Assembly (NCBI GenBank): GCA_016926255.1 | Contig: JAFGOY010000053.1 | Span: forward strand, 1 to 64,000 | DNA: 64,000 nt | DNA from: Anaerolineae bacterium | GTDB lineage: Bacteria > Chloroflexota > Anaerolineae > Aggregatilineales > UBA3940 | Direction: 5' to 3' | Shown here: positions 26,686 to 35,946 of the stretch, in pieces | Layout: each line of letters begins with the position of its first letter | How positions within the stretch are numbered: the first letter of the stretch is position 1 | Program-made: the position numbers and the translations under genes | Notes under the pieces: generated by a model | What the model saw: only the letters and a program-made list of their open reading frames with translations | What the model was told of the DNA's origin: nothing | The model's database searches: none

Positions 26686-28059
26686 TTATTTGTTCTCCTT
26701 GAGTCCGGGCGGAGGCCCAGCTTCGTTCTGTTCTACTGCAGCGGAGCGAGAATTCCCCCGCCGCGTCGAAATATCATTCCACAACTGCTCGACACCAAAC
26801 ACCGCCAGCATGATCGCCATCGGCAGGGCAGGCATCGAGAAGCGGATAATGTCCTCCCGAAAATTGAAGGCCGCCGCCATCGGGATCAGGTAAAACAGCG
26901 GCGCACCGATCAGCAGCGCGGCGGCTCTCCACCCGTGCCGCTGCCACAGCCTGACCGTAACATAAACGCTAACCACCAGCGCCAGCGCCGAGGGCACGGT
27001 CAGCCAGGGGCGCCGCTCGATGAAATGCCAGGCATTCTGAACGAGATGCACCGGGTGAAACGGCAGCGTCGTCAGGATATCGACCAGTGAGCGATTCCAG
27101 GTTCCCCGGAACTGCCCAATATCCCCGTAAGAGATATACCCGGTGGTGATCGGCATGCCAAAAACCACCTGATTGTACCACGCTTGAGGCAGGTAGCTTA
27201 ACAACGCTCCCCCGGCAACGATCAATAGTGCTTTCCAGCCATGCGCAATGATGACATACAGCAACAGAAAGATGATCATAAACAACGCATGGATACGAAA
27301 TGACACGGCCAGTCCCATCGATATGCCGATCAGGAGCAGAGGGCGAAAACTGACAGGCGATTCATCATCAATTTTCGCAGCCAGCAGCATGATCGCCTGG
27401 AGCAAAAAATACATCGCCGGGCCATCGGCCAGGCCGTTCAGCCAGCCGAGAGTCGGTACGGTGGCGCTCCGCACGGTTGACGGATCGAAATGCCAGAAAA
27501 AAGCAAAGTAGGCCGCGAGTGGTGTGAGCGTCCAGATCGCCGCCGCCCAGATCGCCGCCCGCTCACGTTTCAGAATCGACCGGGCGATGCTGCCGGTGAC
27601 CAGAATCGAGTGCCCCGCAAATATAAATCCGTTGATGATAACCAGCGGGACGACCATATCGTTGTAGATGGCCGGTTTCATTATGAGAATAACGGGGATC
27701 ATCACCAGCGCCTGCCCGATCCCGACGACGGATTCCTTCGGGGTTCCGCCAATGATCGATTGGGCCAGGCTCATCATCTCGAGCTGGTCGCCGCCGTGAT
27801 GCAGGTACCAGCCTTCCCTCAAATCCAGGGGCAGGATGTTGTACAGGAACAGCAGCGCAATAACTACCCGCGCTATTGTCAATCCATACAACCACCGGTC
27901 AAAGGAATCGAGTGATGACCAGGTTGGCCCCTGTCTCTGTAAAAATCGCAGTATGGGGTTAGGACGGGATTCAGTGGATTGATTCATGGCTGGATTTATT
28001 TCATTCGGAGCGCTGTTTTCAGGCTGGCTTCCAGGTTGACAATATTGCCGTATTACCAT
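26686..28059 (-). CDS. Multi-pass membrane protein, GT-C-like
   Basis: This 457-residue protein has about 10-12 predicted transmembrane helices. It includes the patterns GWYLHHGGDQLEM (an acidic first-loop residue), AVSFRIHALFMIIF and FNFREDIIRFSMPALP, which resemble GT-C or O-antigen-type glycan enzymes. There is no clear Shine-Dalgarno at the first ATG (28059). An ATG at 27987 would remove 24 hydrophilic residues. It begins the glycan cluster on the minus strand. Confidence 0.65.
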   Translation of the reverse strand: MVIRQYCQPGSQPENSAPNEINPAMNQSTESRPNPILRFLQRQGPTWSSLDSFDRWLYGLTIARVVIALLFLYNILPLDLREGWYLHHGGDQLEMMSLAQSIIGGTPKESVVGIGQALVMIPVILIMKPAIYNDMVVPLVIINGFIFAGHSILVTGSIARSILKRERAAIWAAAIWTLTPLAAYFAFFWHFDPSTVRSATVPTLGWLNGLADGPAMYFLLQAIMLLAAKIDDESPVSFRPLLLIGISMGLAVSFRIHALFMIIFLLLYVIIAHGWKALLIVAGGALLSYLPQAWYNQVVFGMPITTGYISYGDIGQFRGTWNRSLVDILTTLPFHPVHLVQNAWHFIERRPWLTVPSALALVVSVYVTVRLWQRHGWRAAALLIGAPLFYLIPMAAAFNFREDIIRFSMPALPMAIMLAVFGVEQLWNDISTRRGNSRSAAVEQNEAGPPPGLKENK

Positions 28060-28148
28060 CGATTTCGCAACACCAAATACCCTCCGACTGTAATACTATC
28101 CGGGATACAGGAATGAGATGGAGAGCAGGGATGGTAAAAACAGAATAA

Positions 28149-29273
28149 TTATTGAATGCGCCGACCCCGGCTAGAGTGACTTCCGGCGGGAATTTGTATT
28201 GTGAAGGCAGCACCCTTCCCGATCCCCTCACTGCTGACCGAAACGGTTCCGCCGTGCGCCTCGACAATCGCCTTGACAATCGCCAGGCCCAGCCCTGTGC
28301 CACCGGTATCGCGTGTGCGGGCATGATCGGTGCGGTAGAAACGGTCGAATACATACGGAAGCTGCGCCTTTTCGATGCCTTCGCCGCTGTCCACCACGTC
28401 GATCTGGATCGTATCCAGGTGATCGACCAGCCGTAAGGTGATCACGCCGCCAGCAGGAGTGTGCCGCAGTGCGTTCGAGAGCAGATTGTGCATTACCTGT
28501 GTCAGCCGCGATCGATCAACCGCAGCGCAGGCATTCTGATCGAGGTCACAGGCCAGCCTGACCCCCTTCTCCTGGGCAGCCGGTTCGAACACGTCGATCA
28601 CCGATTGGAGGATCGGGGCCAGGGCGACACGCTGCATATCCAGCGGCAGTTGGTGCGCCTCGGCCTGCGAAATCAAATGCAGGTCTTCGACCAACCGGGT
28701 CAGGTGCCGGGTTTGATCGTACAGCCGGGCGATCTCGCCTTTGTCCATTTCGTACACATCATCGAGGATCGCCCGTAAATTTCCCTGAAGGAGAGTAAGC
28801 GGGTGGCGAAGTTCGTGGGCGACATCGGCGACGAGATTCCTCCGAAGTTGTTCGGCCTGATCGAGATCGGCGGCCATCTGGTTGAAGGCCCTGCCCACTT
28901 CGACAAACTCCTGGCTCCCGCGAGGCTCGACCCGGTAAGAGAGGTCATGCGAACCGACCCGGTTAGCGGCTTTGACCAGATCGTTGAGCGGGGAGGTGAG
29001 CGACCGACTGAACCATGAGCCGATGCCAATCCCGACCAACGCTCCAAAGACGGTCAGGAGCATGAAGGCCGCGATCCGGTTTTCCTCGGATTCGGTAAGA
29101 ATATCTCCTTCTTCCCGCGTGTGTTCAAGCGCGAATGGGCCTGCCTCGCTTGCCGGGATGACGTCCATATGCCAGTAGATGAACCCGATCACAGCGGGCA
29201 TCATAAGGGTGAGTAAAAATGCTCCCCCGATCACCATACTGAGTTGAACCCACAGCTTTCGCGCCTTCATCAT
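28149..29273 (-). CDS. Sensor histidine kinase
   Basis: This 374-residue kinase has an N-terminal membrane helix, a short extracytoplasmic loop and a second helix near residue 75. HAMP (about 85-135), HisKA with the phospho-His box DVAHELRHPLTL and HATPase_c with NLLSNALRHTP, DSGEGI and TGGTGLGLAI follow. It overlaps the response-regulator stop by one base (TAATG). The signal is not identifiable. Confidence 0.94.
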   Translation of the reverse strand: MMKARKLWVQLSMVIGGAFLLTLMMPAVIGFIYWHMDVIPASEAGPFALEHTREEGDILTESEENRIAAFMLLTVFGALVGIGIGSWFSRSLTSPLNDLVKAANRVGSHDLSYRVEPRGSQEFVEVGRAFNQMAADLDQAEQLRRNLVADVAHELRHPLTLLQGNLRAILDDVYEMDKGEIARLYDQTRHLTRLVEDLHLISQAEAHQLPLDMQRVALAPILQSVIDVFEPAAQEKGVRLACDLDQNACAAVDRSRLTQVMHNLLSNALRHTPAGGVITLRLVDHLDTIQIDVVDSGEGIEKAQLPYVFDRFYRTDHARTRDTGGTGLGLAIVKAIVEAHGGTVSVSSEGIGKGAAFTIQIPAGSHSSRGRRIQ

Positions 29274-29971
29274 TACCCACCTGACAACTTATAGCCGACC
29301 CCGTATACCGTTTCGATATAGCGCGGCTTTTTGGGATCATCGCCCAGTTTTTGCCGCAGGTTCTTGATGTGGCTGTCGAGGGTACGTTCCATGCCTTCGT
29401 ATTCATAGCCAAGCCCACGCTGGATCAATTCACTGCGGGTAAAGGCATAGCCGGGATTCTCCAGCATGGCGCGGAGCAGGTTGAACTCCGTAGGCGTCAG
29501 GTCGAGAACCCTGCCATCGAGCGTCACTTCATGGCGGGCCGGGTCCATACACAGGTCACCTGCCCGGAAAACCGTCACCGCCCCGAAGCCGCCCGGACTC
29601 ACCCGGCGCAGCAGCGCATTGACCCGGGCGGCGACCTCACGAGGATTGAACGGCTTGGTGATGTAATCATCGGCTCCCAGTTCGAGGCCGAGGATTTTGT
29701 CGATGTCGTCAATGCGGGCAGTCAGCATGATCAGGGGAATCTCGGAGAGAACGGGATCGGCACGGATGATGCGCGTGATCTCCCAGCCGTCCCGGTTGGG
29801 CAGCATCAGATCGAGTAGAAGGAGATCGGGCTTTTCGGCTTTGAGGATGTGCAGGGCTTCTTCGCCATCATAGGCACACAACACCTGATACCCGGCTTTC
29901 TCCAGATAACCCTGCACCAGCCGCACGATCTCCCTATCATCATCGACAACCAGCACCCGATACTGACTCAT
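29273..29971 (-). CDS. OmpR/PhoB-family response regulator
   Basis: This 232-residue protein has a receiver domain (VLVVDDDREIV, phospho-Asp in LLLLDLMLPN, Lys in DYITKPF) and a C-terminal winged helix (LTPTEFNLLRAM, then DSHIKNLRQKLGDDP and IETVYGVGYKL). The ATG at 29971 is chosen because GAGGAG sits 5 bases upstream; an in-frame ATG 60 bases earlier adds unrelated residues. It is the partner of the adjoining kinase. Confidence 0.95.
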   Translation of the reverse strand: MSQYRVLVVDDDREIVRLVQGYLEKAGYQVLCAYDGEEALHILKAEKPDLLLLDLMLPNRDGWEITRIIRADPVLSEIPLIMLTARIDDIDKILGLELGADDYITKPFNPREVAARVNALLRRVSPGGFGAVTVFRAGDLCMDPARHEVTLDGRVLDLTPTEFNLLRAMLENPGYAFTRSELIQRGLGYEYEGMERTLDSHIKNLRQKLGDDPKKPRYIETVYGVGYKLSGG

Positions 29972-30041
29972 ATCGCTCCTCGCAGGCTGCGGAACTGTCT
30001 TCATTGTGGGGTGAAGCGTATGAGTTGTCAATGTAACGCTT

Positions 30042-30545
30042 TTACTTCGCGGTCAAAGAGTCAGCACCTACCGGCTGTTCCTGCGGCACCTTCCGCCCAC
30101 CGTTGAAAACGTAGCACCGAGTCGCCCTGACCAACCAGCGAGCATGATAGCCAACATGGAGCAACATCGTAAAGGATGCCAGGACACCGGTGATCTTGTG
30201 TAAATGCGACAGCACCTCGTTATAGCCGGATATCCACATTACCAGCCCGCTTGCGCCGCAGGCAGTGATCCAGATGAACAGCAGCAGGTCGTTACGGCGG
30301 CGGGTTCGAACCTTGCGAGGCAGGTCTTTCCGCCTGGTGGTATAGACCTTCCTGATCCAGTCGATGTGACTGCCCAGGTGCCGAACGGCAAGTATAAACA
30401 GGGCTGCACCCGCGATGCAGTGAACCACACTCTGCCCCCCCGGCACATCTGCCCCCCTGTGACCGGCCAGCGAGAAGAAAGTGATTAACATCAAAACGAA
30501 CAGTGCTACGTCAATCCAGTAATTTCTACGTCGTGAGTTCTCCAT
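30042..30545 (-). CDS. Four-helix cytochrome-b-like membrane protein (DUF4405-type)
   Basis: This 167-residue protein has about four membrane helices with His residues near helix ends (VVHCIAGAALFILAVRHLGSH and LHKITGVLASFTMLLHVGYH). That pattern is seen in DUF4405/cytochrome b561-like heme proteins. The start at 30545 is supported by GGAGGG upstream. It lies 70 bases upstream of the response regulator on the same strand, so the two-component pair and this protein may form one unit. Its role is unknown; electron transfer is plausible. Confidence 0.75.
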   Translation of the reverse strand: MENSRRRNYWIDVALFVLMLITFFSLAGHRGADVPGGQSVVHCIAGAALFILAVRHLGSHIDWIRKVYTTRRKDLPRKVRTRRRNDLLLFIWITACGASGLVMWISGYNEVLSHLHKITGVLASFTMLLHVGYHARWLVRATRCYVFNGGRKVPQEQPVGADSLTAK

Positions 30546-30600
30546 ACTACCCTCCGATAATTGGTTTCTGACCCTCATATTAGAGGGCAGTTGTGGAGAA

Positions 30601-30621
30601 CTTATAGAGACAGTCTATAAG
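30601..30621. other. Palindromic hairpin upstream of the cytochrome-b-like gene
   Basis: CTTATAGA and TCTATAAG form an 8-bp inverted repeat around GACAG. A second inverted repeat, CCCTC/GAGGG, lies just left of it at about 30572-30587. Either could be an operator or part of the leader. Confidence 0.35.
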
Positions 30622-30704
30622 GTTTGTGCAGATTGATTACCGGCGGCAGGTTTGTATACAAAAAGCCCACTAAAAAGTGATCTGCTGCTATCTACCCGGA
30701 TTCA

Positions 30705-31929
30705 CTAGATCGGCTCAGGCTTTGGAATACGCCCGGCCACGCCGTTCCCGATGGCTTCCGTAATGGTCTGAAGATAATTCAGCACTTCCATCGTGCGCAT
30801 TCCACCGGGACGAATGACACTCAACTGGCTGTTATACTGCTTGAGAGCATCTTCGGCGTAACTGGTTGCCGTAAGCAGGATCATTGGAATATCAGACATC
30901 GCCGGGTCCTGCTGCATCTGTCGGATGACCTCAAAACCATCAATTTCCGGCATCATCAAGTCGAGTAAAACCAGGTCAGGCCGTTCTTCCTTGATCGCAT
31001 CCAATCCCTCTCTGCCGTTATAGACAAGGCGCAGATCATAATCGACATCCGCCGTCTGTAAAATACGCTGAACCAGGTGGCAGAACCCGCGATCGTCGTC
31101 AACCAGCAGTATCCGTTTTACATCATCAATCCGCTTAATTTCGGAGAGCAGGTGCTCACCTTCGATAGGCTTGACCAGACTTCCCTCGACCCGCAGATTG
31201 ACCGCCAGCCAGGATTGGCTGGGCAGCGAGCAGACGATAACCGGCACAGTCACCTGCTCGATCATCTGGAGATCAACTTCCCGGCTCGGATGCATATTGA
31301 TGACCACTGCTTCGGGATGATGGCACTCAATCTGCGGGAGGAGCTGTTCACCATCCGGAACATGAATCACCGCCCCGTCGGGCACGTACCGGGCGATTAT
31401 ATTGGCAACTTTTGGATCGGGATCAACCACCAGGATGAGCTTTTCTTTCTCTGGAAATGACCGCGTTACTTCCCGGATAACGCCGGCGGCCTGTGGACTC
31501 TCTTCCTGAAGCGGCAGTGTGAAGAAAAAGGTCGAACCTTTGCCAATCTCACTTTCTACCCAGATATGCCCGTTGTGTGCCTCGACAAATCGCTTGCAGA
31601 TTGCCAGCCCCAGCCCGGCTCCTTCACGCGTTCGGCGCAGCGAATAATCGACCTGATAGAATTCGTCGAATATGTAGGGAAGTTTCTCTGCGGGAATGCC
31701 CGACCCGGTATCACTCACCCGAACGGTGATCGTATCGCTTCCTACTTCAACGCTCAGGCGGACTTCGCCCTCTTCCACAAAGCGGCAGGCATTGTTGAGG
31801 AGGTTGGGCAGCACCTGCCGGATGCGCGTCTGGTCGATGGCAACAACGGGCAGGCCACCGGGGATGTTCAGCACGAGGTCGACTGACCTGACCTTGAACA
31901 GATTCTCGGCGATCCCCACAGCATGGCGC
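30705..31929 (-). pseudogene. 5'-truncated hybrid histidine kinase / response regulator
   Basis: About 408 codons remain. They give a HATPase_c domain ([33 protein letters not shown]), a degenerate receiver-like middle domain ([14 protein letters not shown]) and a C-terminal receiver ([27 protein letters not shown]). There is no HisKA domain or sensor. The reading frame stays open to about 31929 and then meets sequence belonging to an ABC permease on the other strand. The GTG at 31919 is not a credible native start. The intact gene would have continued to the right. Confidence 0.75.
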
Positions 31930-31937
31930 AGACCGGC
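31925..31937. other. Breakpoint joining two 5'-truncated genes
   Basis: Left of this point the minus-strand frame reads kinase sequence ([13 protein letters not shown]). Right of it the plus-strand frame reads permease sequence ([16 protein letters not shown]). Both genes lack their N-termini and point away from the joint, with no intergenic or mobile-element sequence between. It is either a genomic rearrangement or a chimeric assembly joint. Confidence 0.7.
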
Positions 31938-32671
31938 GCTTCATTATCGATATGAAGAACACACTGATCTTCACCGTGTTGTTCCTGTTCTTCAGCATCA
32001 CGATTGGCCTGTTCCTGGCGATCCTGCTCGACCGAAATATAAAAGGCAAAGGCATCTTTCGAAGTCTGTTTCTGTTCCCCATGTCAATCTCTTTCATCGT
32101 GACCGGCGTTGCCTGGCGATGGTTGATGAACGCGGCAACCGGCAGTCGGATCAGCGGGCTTAACCTGCTCTTCGATAAGCTGGGGCTTGATTTCCTGATC
32201 AGCAAGTGGCACACCACAACCACCCTTGATCTACCCTTTGGTCTGACCATCACCGGGATCGGGATTGCCTTTATTGCAATCCCGGCTGTCTGGCAGATGT
32301 CCGGCTTCACGATGGCACTGTACCTGGGTGGGCTGGGGAGCGTCTCCGACGATTTGCGTGAAGCGGCCCGTGTCGATGGAGCCAATGAATTCCAGATTTA
32401 TCGCTATATCATCATGCCGCTGCTTCGCCCGGTGACTTTGAGCGCGGTGATTATCCTCGGACATATCTCCTTAAAAATATTCGACCTGATTGTCGCGATC
32501 AGCCAAAACAATATTGCGCTTGACGTGCCAAGTGTCTATATGTGGCGCACCACCTTCGACGGGTTGAACTACGCCCGGGGCGCTGCCATTGGTATCCTGA
32601 TGCTGATCACCGTCGCCATCTTGATCGTTCCCTATCTTGTCAACTCCATGAGCTCGGAGGCCGAGCTATGA
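31931..32671 (+). CDS. CUT1 sugar ABC transporter permease, MalF-type, 5'-truncated
   Basis: About 246 codons remain. In-frame sequence upstream of the first ATG (31952) still reads as permease (DRRFIID), so the native protein was longer and lacks its first membrane helices here. The EAA coupling loop is present as [24 protein letters not shown]. It overlaps the second permease by four bases (ATGA). With no N-terminus and no promoter, it is probably not functional as it stands in this sequence. Confidence 0.8.
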   Translation, partial: DRRFIIDMKNTLIFTVLFLFFSITIGLFLAILLDRNIKGKGIFRSLFLFPMSISFIVTGVAWRWLMNAATGSRISGLNLLFDKLGLDFLISKWHTTTTLDLPFGLTITGIGIAFIAIPAVWQMSGFTMALYLGGLGSVSDDLREAARVDGANEFQIYRYIIMPLLRPVTLSAVIILGHISLKIFDLIVAISQNNIALDVPSVYMWRTTFDGLNYARGAAIGILMLITVAILIVPYLVNSMSSEAEL

Positions 32672-33492
32672 CCACAGCACGACGGCTTGCCCGGCCTGCA
32701 CTATATTTGATACTCATATTTATGGCAGTCATTTACCTGCTGCCTATCTATGTGCTGCTGGTAACGGGGTTGAAGAGCTTCGCCGAAGTCGATCTCCAGA
32801 CGATGTGGAGCCTGCCCAAAGGACTCTATCTCGAAAACTTTTCCGCGGCCTTTACCGAACTGGCTCCGCATCTGCGGAACAGCCTGGCGATGGCTCTCCC
32901 GGCAGCGATAATCTCTTCAATGGTCGGCTCACTGAATGGATATGTCTTCGCCAAGTGGAAGTTCAAAGGCTCTGACATTATTTTCACGCTGATCCTGTTT
33001 GGTATGTTCATTCCCTATCAAAGCATCCTGATTCCGCTGACGAAATTCATGGAAGCAATCCATCTGCGGGGCACAATTGTCGGCCTGATCCTCGTCCACA
33101 TCATCTACGGGATACCGATCACTACGCTGATATTCCGCAACTATTACACCAGTGTGCCCACCGAAATTCTTGAGGCCGGGCGTATTGACGGCGCAGGTTT
33201 CTTTGATCTGTACCAGCACGTGATCTTTCCGATCTCGATACCCGGTTTTGTGGTTGTGCTCATCTGGCAGTTCACCCAGGCGTACAACGAGTTTTTGTTC
33301 GCTGTCGTGCTCACCAACCCCGCACAGTGGCCGGTCATGGTTGCCTTGAACAACCTCGCCGGGAGCCAGATCATTCAATGGAATGTACAGATGGCCGCCG
33401 CGCTTGTCGCTGCATTCCCAACCCTGTTGGTCTATATCCTGTTGGGGCGCTATTTCTTACGCGGCCTGATGGCAGGCGCATTGAAGGGCTAA
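32668..33492 (+). CDS. CUT1 sugar ABC transporter permease, MalG-type
   Basis: This 274-residue protein has six membrane helices and the EAA loop EAGRIDGAGFFDLYQHVIFPI. The ATG at 32668 overlaps the TGA of the upstream permease, and GGAGG lies 7 bases before it. It forms the second half of a CUT1 channel. No binding protein or ATPase is adjacent in the window; the lone CUT1 ATPase at 9002-10084 could serve it (inference). Confidence 0.92.
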   Translation: MTTARRLARPALYLILIFMAVIYLLPIYVLLVTGLKSFAEVDLQTMWSLPKGLYLENFSAAFTELAPHLRNSLAMALPAAIISSMVGSLNGYVFAKWKFKGSDIIFTLILFGMFIPYQSILIPLTKFMEAIHLRGTIVGLILVHIIYGIPITTLIFRNYYTSVPTEILEAGRIDGAGFFDLYQHVIFPISIPGFVVVLIWQFTQAYNEFLFAVVLTNPAQWPVMVALNNLAGSQIIQWNVQMAAALVAAFPTLLVYILLGRYFLRGLMAGALKG

Positions 33493-33550
33493 CAGCGCCA
33501 ATAAAATCTATCGTAAACATATCCGGGGAATCTCTACCGGCTGTTCCGCC

Positions 33551-33582
33551 AACACAGCGCCTCCATATGGAGGCGCTGTGTT
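33551..33582. terminator. Perfect 32-bp palindrome after the permease genes
   Basis: The 16-base arm AACACAGCGCCTCCAT is followed directly by its exact reverse complement. As RNA it makes a very stable stem with only a minimal loop. There is no U-run, so classical intrinsic termination is uncertain. As DNA it could be a cruciform or a protein-binding site. Confidence 0.5.
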
Positions 33583-33621
33583 GTAACTGCACAAAAGTGA
33601 TGGTAGTTCGCTCAATCGATG

Positions 33622-33650
33622 TTTGCACTCCGCCGCTTTTGGGTATACTT
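33622..33650 (+). promoter_or_regulatory. Probable promoter of asd-pheA
   Basis: TATACT at 33644-33649 is a good -10 box. The -35 region around TTTGCA at 33622-33627 is weak, with a 16-bp spacer. A start near 33656 would give a leader of about 50 bases before asd. Confidence 0.45.
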
Positions 33651-33704
33651 ACCCGGAATTAACACCGTTTGACAGCGATCCGCAGTAGTGGGGGAGAAGA
33701 AACA

Positions 33705-34796
33705 TTGAGTCAGAAGATACCGGTGGCCGTGCTGGCCGCCACAGGCACGGTCGGCCAGCGATTTGTCAGTCTACTTGAAGATCATCCCTGGTTCGAGGTA
33801 ACCGTGGTGACTGCCTCCGAGCGCAGCGCCGGGAAGCGCTACGCCGAAGCCGTAAACTGGGTGATCCCCGGCGAAATACCGTCGAGCGTCGCCGACCTTG
33901 TGGTCGAGCCGACCGAGAACCCGGTCGAGATCATTGGCAACAGAGCGAAGCTCGTTTTCTCGGCGCTGCCATCTAACGCCGCCCGTGAAGTCGAGCCGGA
34001 CCTGCCTGCGGCAGGCTACGTCCTTGCCTCGAACGCGTCCGCACTGCGCATGGAACCCGACATCCCGCTCCTGATCCCGGACATCAACGCCCATCACCTT
34101 TCGCTGATCGCTGATCAGCAGGCCGGGCGGGGCTGGCCGGGAGTGGTCGTCACTAGCCCGAACTGCGCCGTTTCCAGTTTTGTGTTCCCTCTGAAAGCCC
34201 TCAACGACGCTTTTGGTGTGACCCAGGCGCACGTGGTCACCATGCAGGCAATCAGCGGGGCAGGCTATCCCGGTGTGGCATCGTTTGATATTCTCGACAA
34301 CGTGATCCCGTTTATCAAGGGCGAAGAATCCAAAGTCGAAACTGAGCCGCTTAAAATTCTGGGAATCGTGCAGGATGGGCAGGTCGTCCCCGCCGGTTTC
34401 CCGGTCAGCGCCCAAGTCAACCGCGTCCCGGTGATGGATGGGCACCTCGCGGCGATGTCGTTTGGGTTGAAATCACGGGCCAGCCTTGACGACGTCAAGG
34501 CTGCGATTGCAAACTACAAGGCACTCGATTCGGTTCGTGCGCTGCCCAGTTCGCCCGAACAACTGATTATCGTGCGCGAAGAAGAAGATCGTCCGCAGCC
34601 GCGCCGCGACCGTGACGCACAGAACGGCATGGCGATCTCCGTCGGGCGCATCCAGCCCTGTTCAGTAATGGATTACAAGCTGGTCGTACTGGTTCACAAC
34701 ACCTTGCGTGGCGCAGCCGGTGGTGCGATCTTGAATGCCGAACTGCTTGCCGCCGAAGGATATCTTGGCGAAAAACTGCAGCTTCAGGAGAAATAA
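33705..34796 (+). CDS. asd: Aspartate-semialdehyde dehydrogenase, archaeal/fungal type
   Basis: This 363-residue enzyme has ATGTVGQRF (NADP loop), the catalytic Cys in TSPNCAVSS and QAISGAGYPG. VNRVPVMDGHLA carries the catalytic His. The DNVIPFIKGEESKVETE insertion marks the branch common in archaea and yeast. It converts aspartyl phosphate to the semialdehyde for lysine, threonine, methionine and isoleucine. The TTG start at 33705 is chosen because GGGGGAG lies about 9 bases upstream; a TTG at 33669 has no ribosome site. Confidence 0.93.
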   Translation: MSQKIPVAVLAATGTVGQRFVSLLEDHPWFEVTVVTASERSAGKRYAEAVNWVIPGEIPSSVADLVVEPTENPVEIIGNRAKLVFSALPSNAAREVEPDLPAAGYVLASNASALRMEPDIPLLIPDINAHHLSLIADQQAGRGWPGVVVTSPNCAVSSFVFPLKALNDAFGVTQAHVVTMQAISGAGYPGVASFDILDNVIPFIKGEESKVETEPLKILGIVQDGQVVPAGFPVSAQVNRVPVMDGHLAAMSFGLKSRASLDDVKAAIANYKALDSVRALPSSPEQLIIVREEEDRPQPRRDRDAQNGMAISVGRIQPCSVMDYKLVVLVHNTLRGAAGGAILNAELLAAEGYLGEKLQLQEK

Positions 34797-34801
34797 TATC
34801 A

Positions 34802-35635
34802 ATGACGGGCCAATGGGAGGGGAAAAGCGTAGCGTTCCAGGGCGAGCGCGGCGCATATTCGGAAATGGCAGCACTGGCGGCGCTCGGCGATGGGATCGTC
34901 CCGGTGCCCAATCGAACTTTTGACGATGTTTTTGAGAGCACAGAATCCGGTAAAACTGACCTGGGATTGGTGCCAATCGAGAATTCGCTGGCAGGCAGCA
35001 TCCACCGCAACTACGATTTGCTGCTGCGCCACTCGCTGCATATTATCGGCGAAACACAGCTCAGGATCGCCCACTGCCTGATCGCCAATCCTGGTGTGAC
35101 GCTTGACGAGATCAAGACCGTCCGGTCACATCCCCAGGCGCTTGCCCAGTGCGAGCATCACATGGCCGAGATGGGGCTGATCGCCGAAGCCGCCTACGAT
35201 ACCGCCGGAAGCGTCCGTGATCTGAAAGAGAGTGGCGAACGTGACGTTGCTGCGCTTGCCAGCAAACTGGCCGCAGAAGTGTACGAGATGAACATCCTCC
35301 GCGAAGAGATGGAGGACGACCGGTTGAACTTTACCCGTTTCCTCGTCCTGAGCCGTGATCCGATCATCCCCGAAGGCGAGAGCAAAACGTCGATAGTGTT
35401 TGCCCTCAACAACGATCCGGGCGCATTGTTCAGGGCGATGGCCTGCTTTGCCCTGCGCGACATCGACCTGACAAAAATAGAGTCACGCCCGATTCCCGGT
35501 TCTCCCTGGGAATACCGCTTCTATCTCGATTTCATCGGTGATGGGAGCAATGGGCCGAGCAAAAAAGCACTGGATCATCTGGCCGAACGAGCTACCGAAC
35601 TGCGCATCCTGGGCACTTACCCCCGGAGTGTCTGA
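34802..35635 (+). CDS. pheA: Prephenate dehydratase
   Basis: This 277-residue monofunctional enzyme has a catalytic domain with AFQGERGAYSE, LVPIENSLAGSI and the active-site NFTRFLVL motif. A C-terminal ACT domain with the ESRPIPGSPWEYRFYLD phenylalanine-binding signature follows. It makes phenylpyruvate and should be inhibited by phenylalanine. AGGAG lies at the end of asd and the two genes are 5 bases apart, so they are co-transcribed. Confidence 0.95.
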   Translation: MTGQWEGKSVAFQGERGAYSEMAALAALGDGIVPVPNRTFDDVFESTESGKTDLGLVPIENSLAGSIHRNYDLLLRHSLHIIGETQLRIAHCLIANPGVTLDEIKTVRSHPQALAQCEHHMAEMGLIAEAAYDTAGSVRDLKESGERDVAALASKLAAEVYEMNILREEMEDDRLNFTRFLVLSRDPIIPEGESKTSIVFALNNDPGALFRAMACFALRDIDLTKIESRPIPGSPWEYRFYLDFIGDGSNGPSKKALDHLAERATELRILGTYPRSV

Positions 35636-35692
35636 TCGGCACTGGCCTGGCTAAGAACGGGTAAAGAAATTGGGGCAATTTCGGGGAAAGGG

Positions 35693-35722
35693 TTGACATA
35701 CGCTCCAAAAGTGTGCTATAGT
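35693..35722 (+). promoter_or_regulatory. Promoter of the branched-chain amino acid operon
   Basis: TTGACA (35693-35698) and TATAGT (35717-35722) are 18 bp apart. A start near 35729 gives a leader of about 28 bases before the first leader peptide and about 685 bases before ilvD. Confidence 0.8.
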
Positions 35723-35756
35723 GCCCAGCAATTGGTAAGGAGTACCAAATAAACTG

Positions 35757-35837
35757 ATGACTGCATCGATAGCTAACCGGAATCTTATTATTATTGTCGT
35801 CGTCCTCCTTCTTGGCCTTATTAGCCAACGAAGCTAG
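35757..35837 (+). CDS. ilvL: Leader peptide 1 of the ilv-leu operon (attenuator)
   Basis: A 26-codon ORF starts MTASIANRNL, and codons 11-19 are three Ile, three Val and three Leu in a row, with further Leu and Ile just after. That is the hallmark of a multivalent branched-chain attenuator. Its Shine-Dalgarno AGGAG (35738-35742) is the loop of a TTGGTA/TACCAA hairpin, which shortens the effective distance to the ATG. RNA pairings: AACCGGAA (35775-35782) with TTCCGGTT (35838-35845), or TTGGGCGG (35844-35851) with CCTCCCAA (35883-35890), the latter excluding terminator 1. Confidence 0.88.
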   Translation: MTASIANRNLIIIVVVLLLGLISQRS

Positions 35838-35879
35838 TTCCGGTTGGGCGGGTGCACAGAGACACCAAAAAGCAAACAA

Positions 35880-35905
35880 ACGCCTCCCAATCGGGGGGCG
35901 TTTTT
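35880..35905 (+). terminator. Attenuator terminator 1 (ilv leader)
   Basis: ACGCCTCCC and GGGGGGCGT pair over 9 bp (one G-U) with a 4-base loop and are followed by five Ts. Its 5' arm is the partner of the antiterminator strand at 35844-35851. A ribosome that finishes leader 1 would cover that strand and let this terminator form. Confidence 0.88.
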
Positions 35906-35946
35906 AATGCCAGGACCGTTCACAGGCGTTTAAGAAGGAGTTCGCT

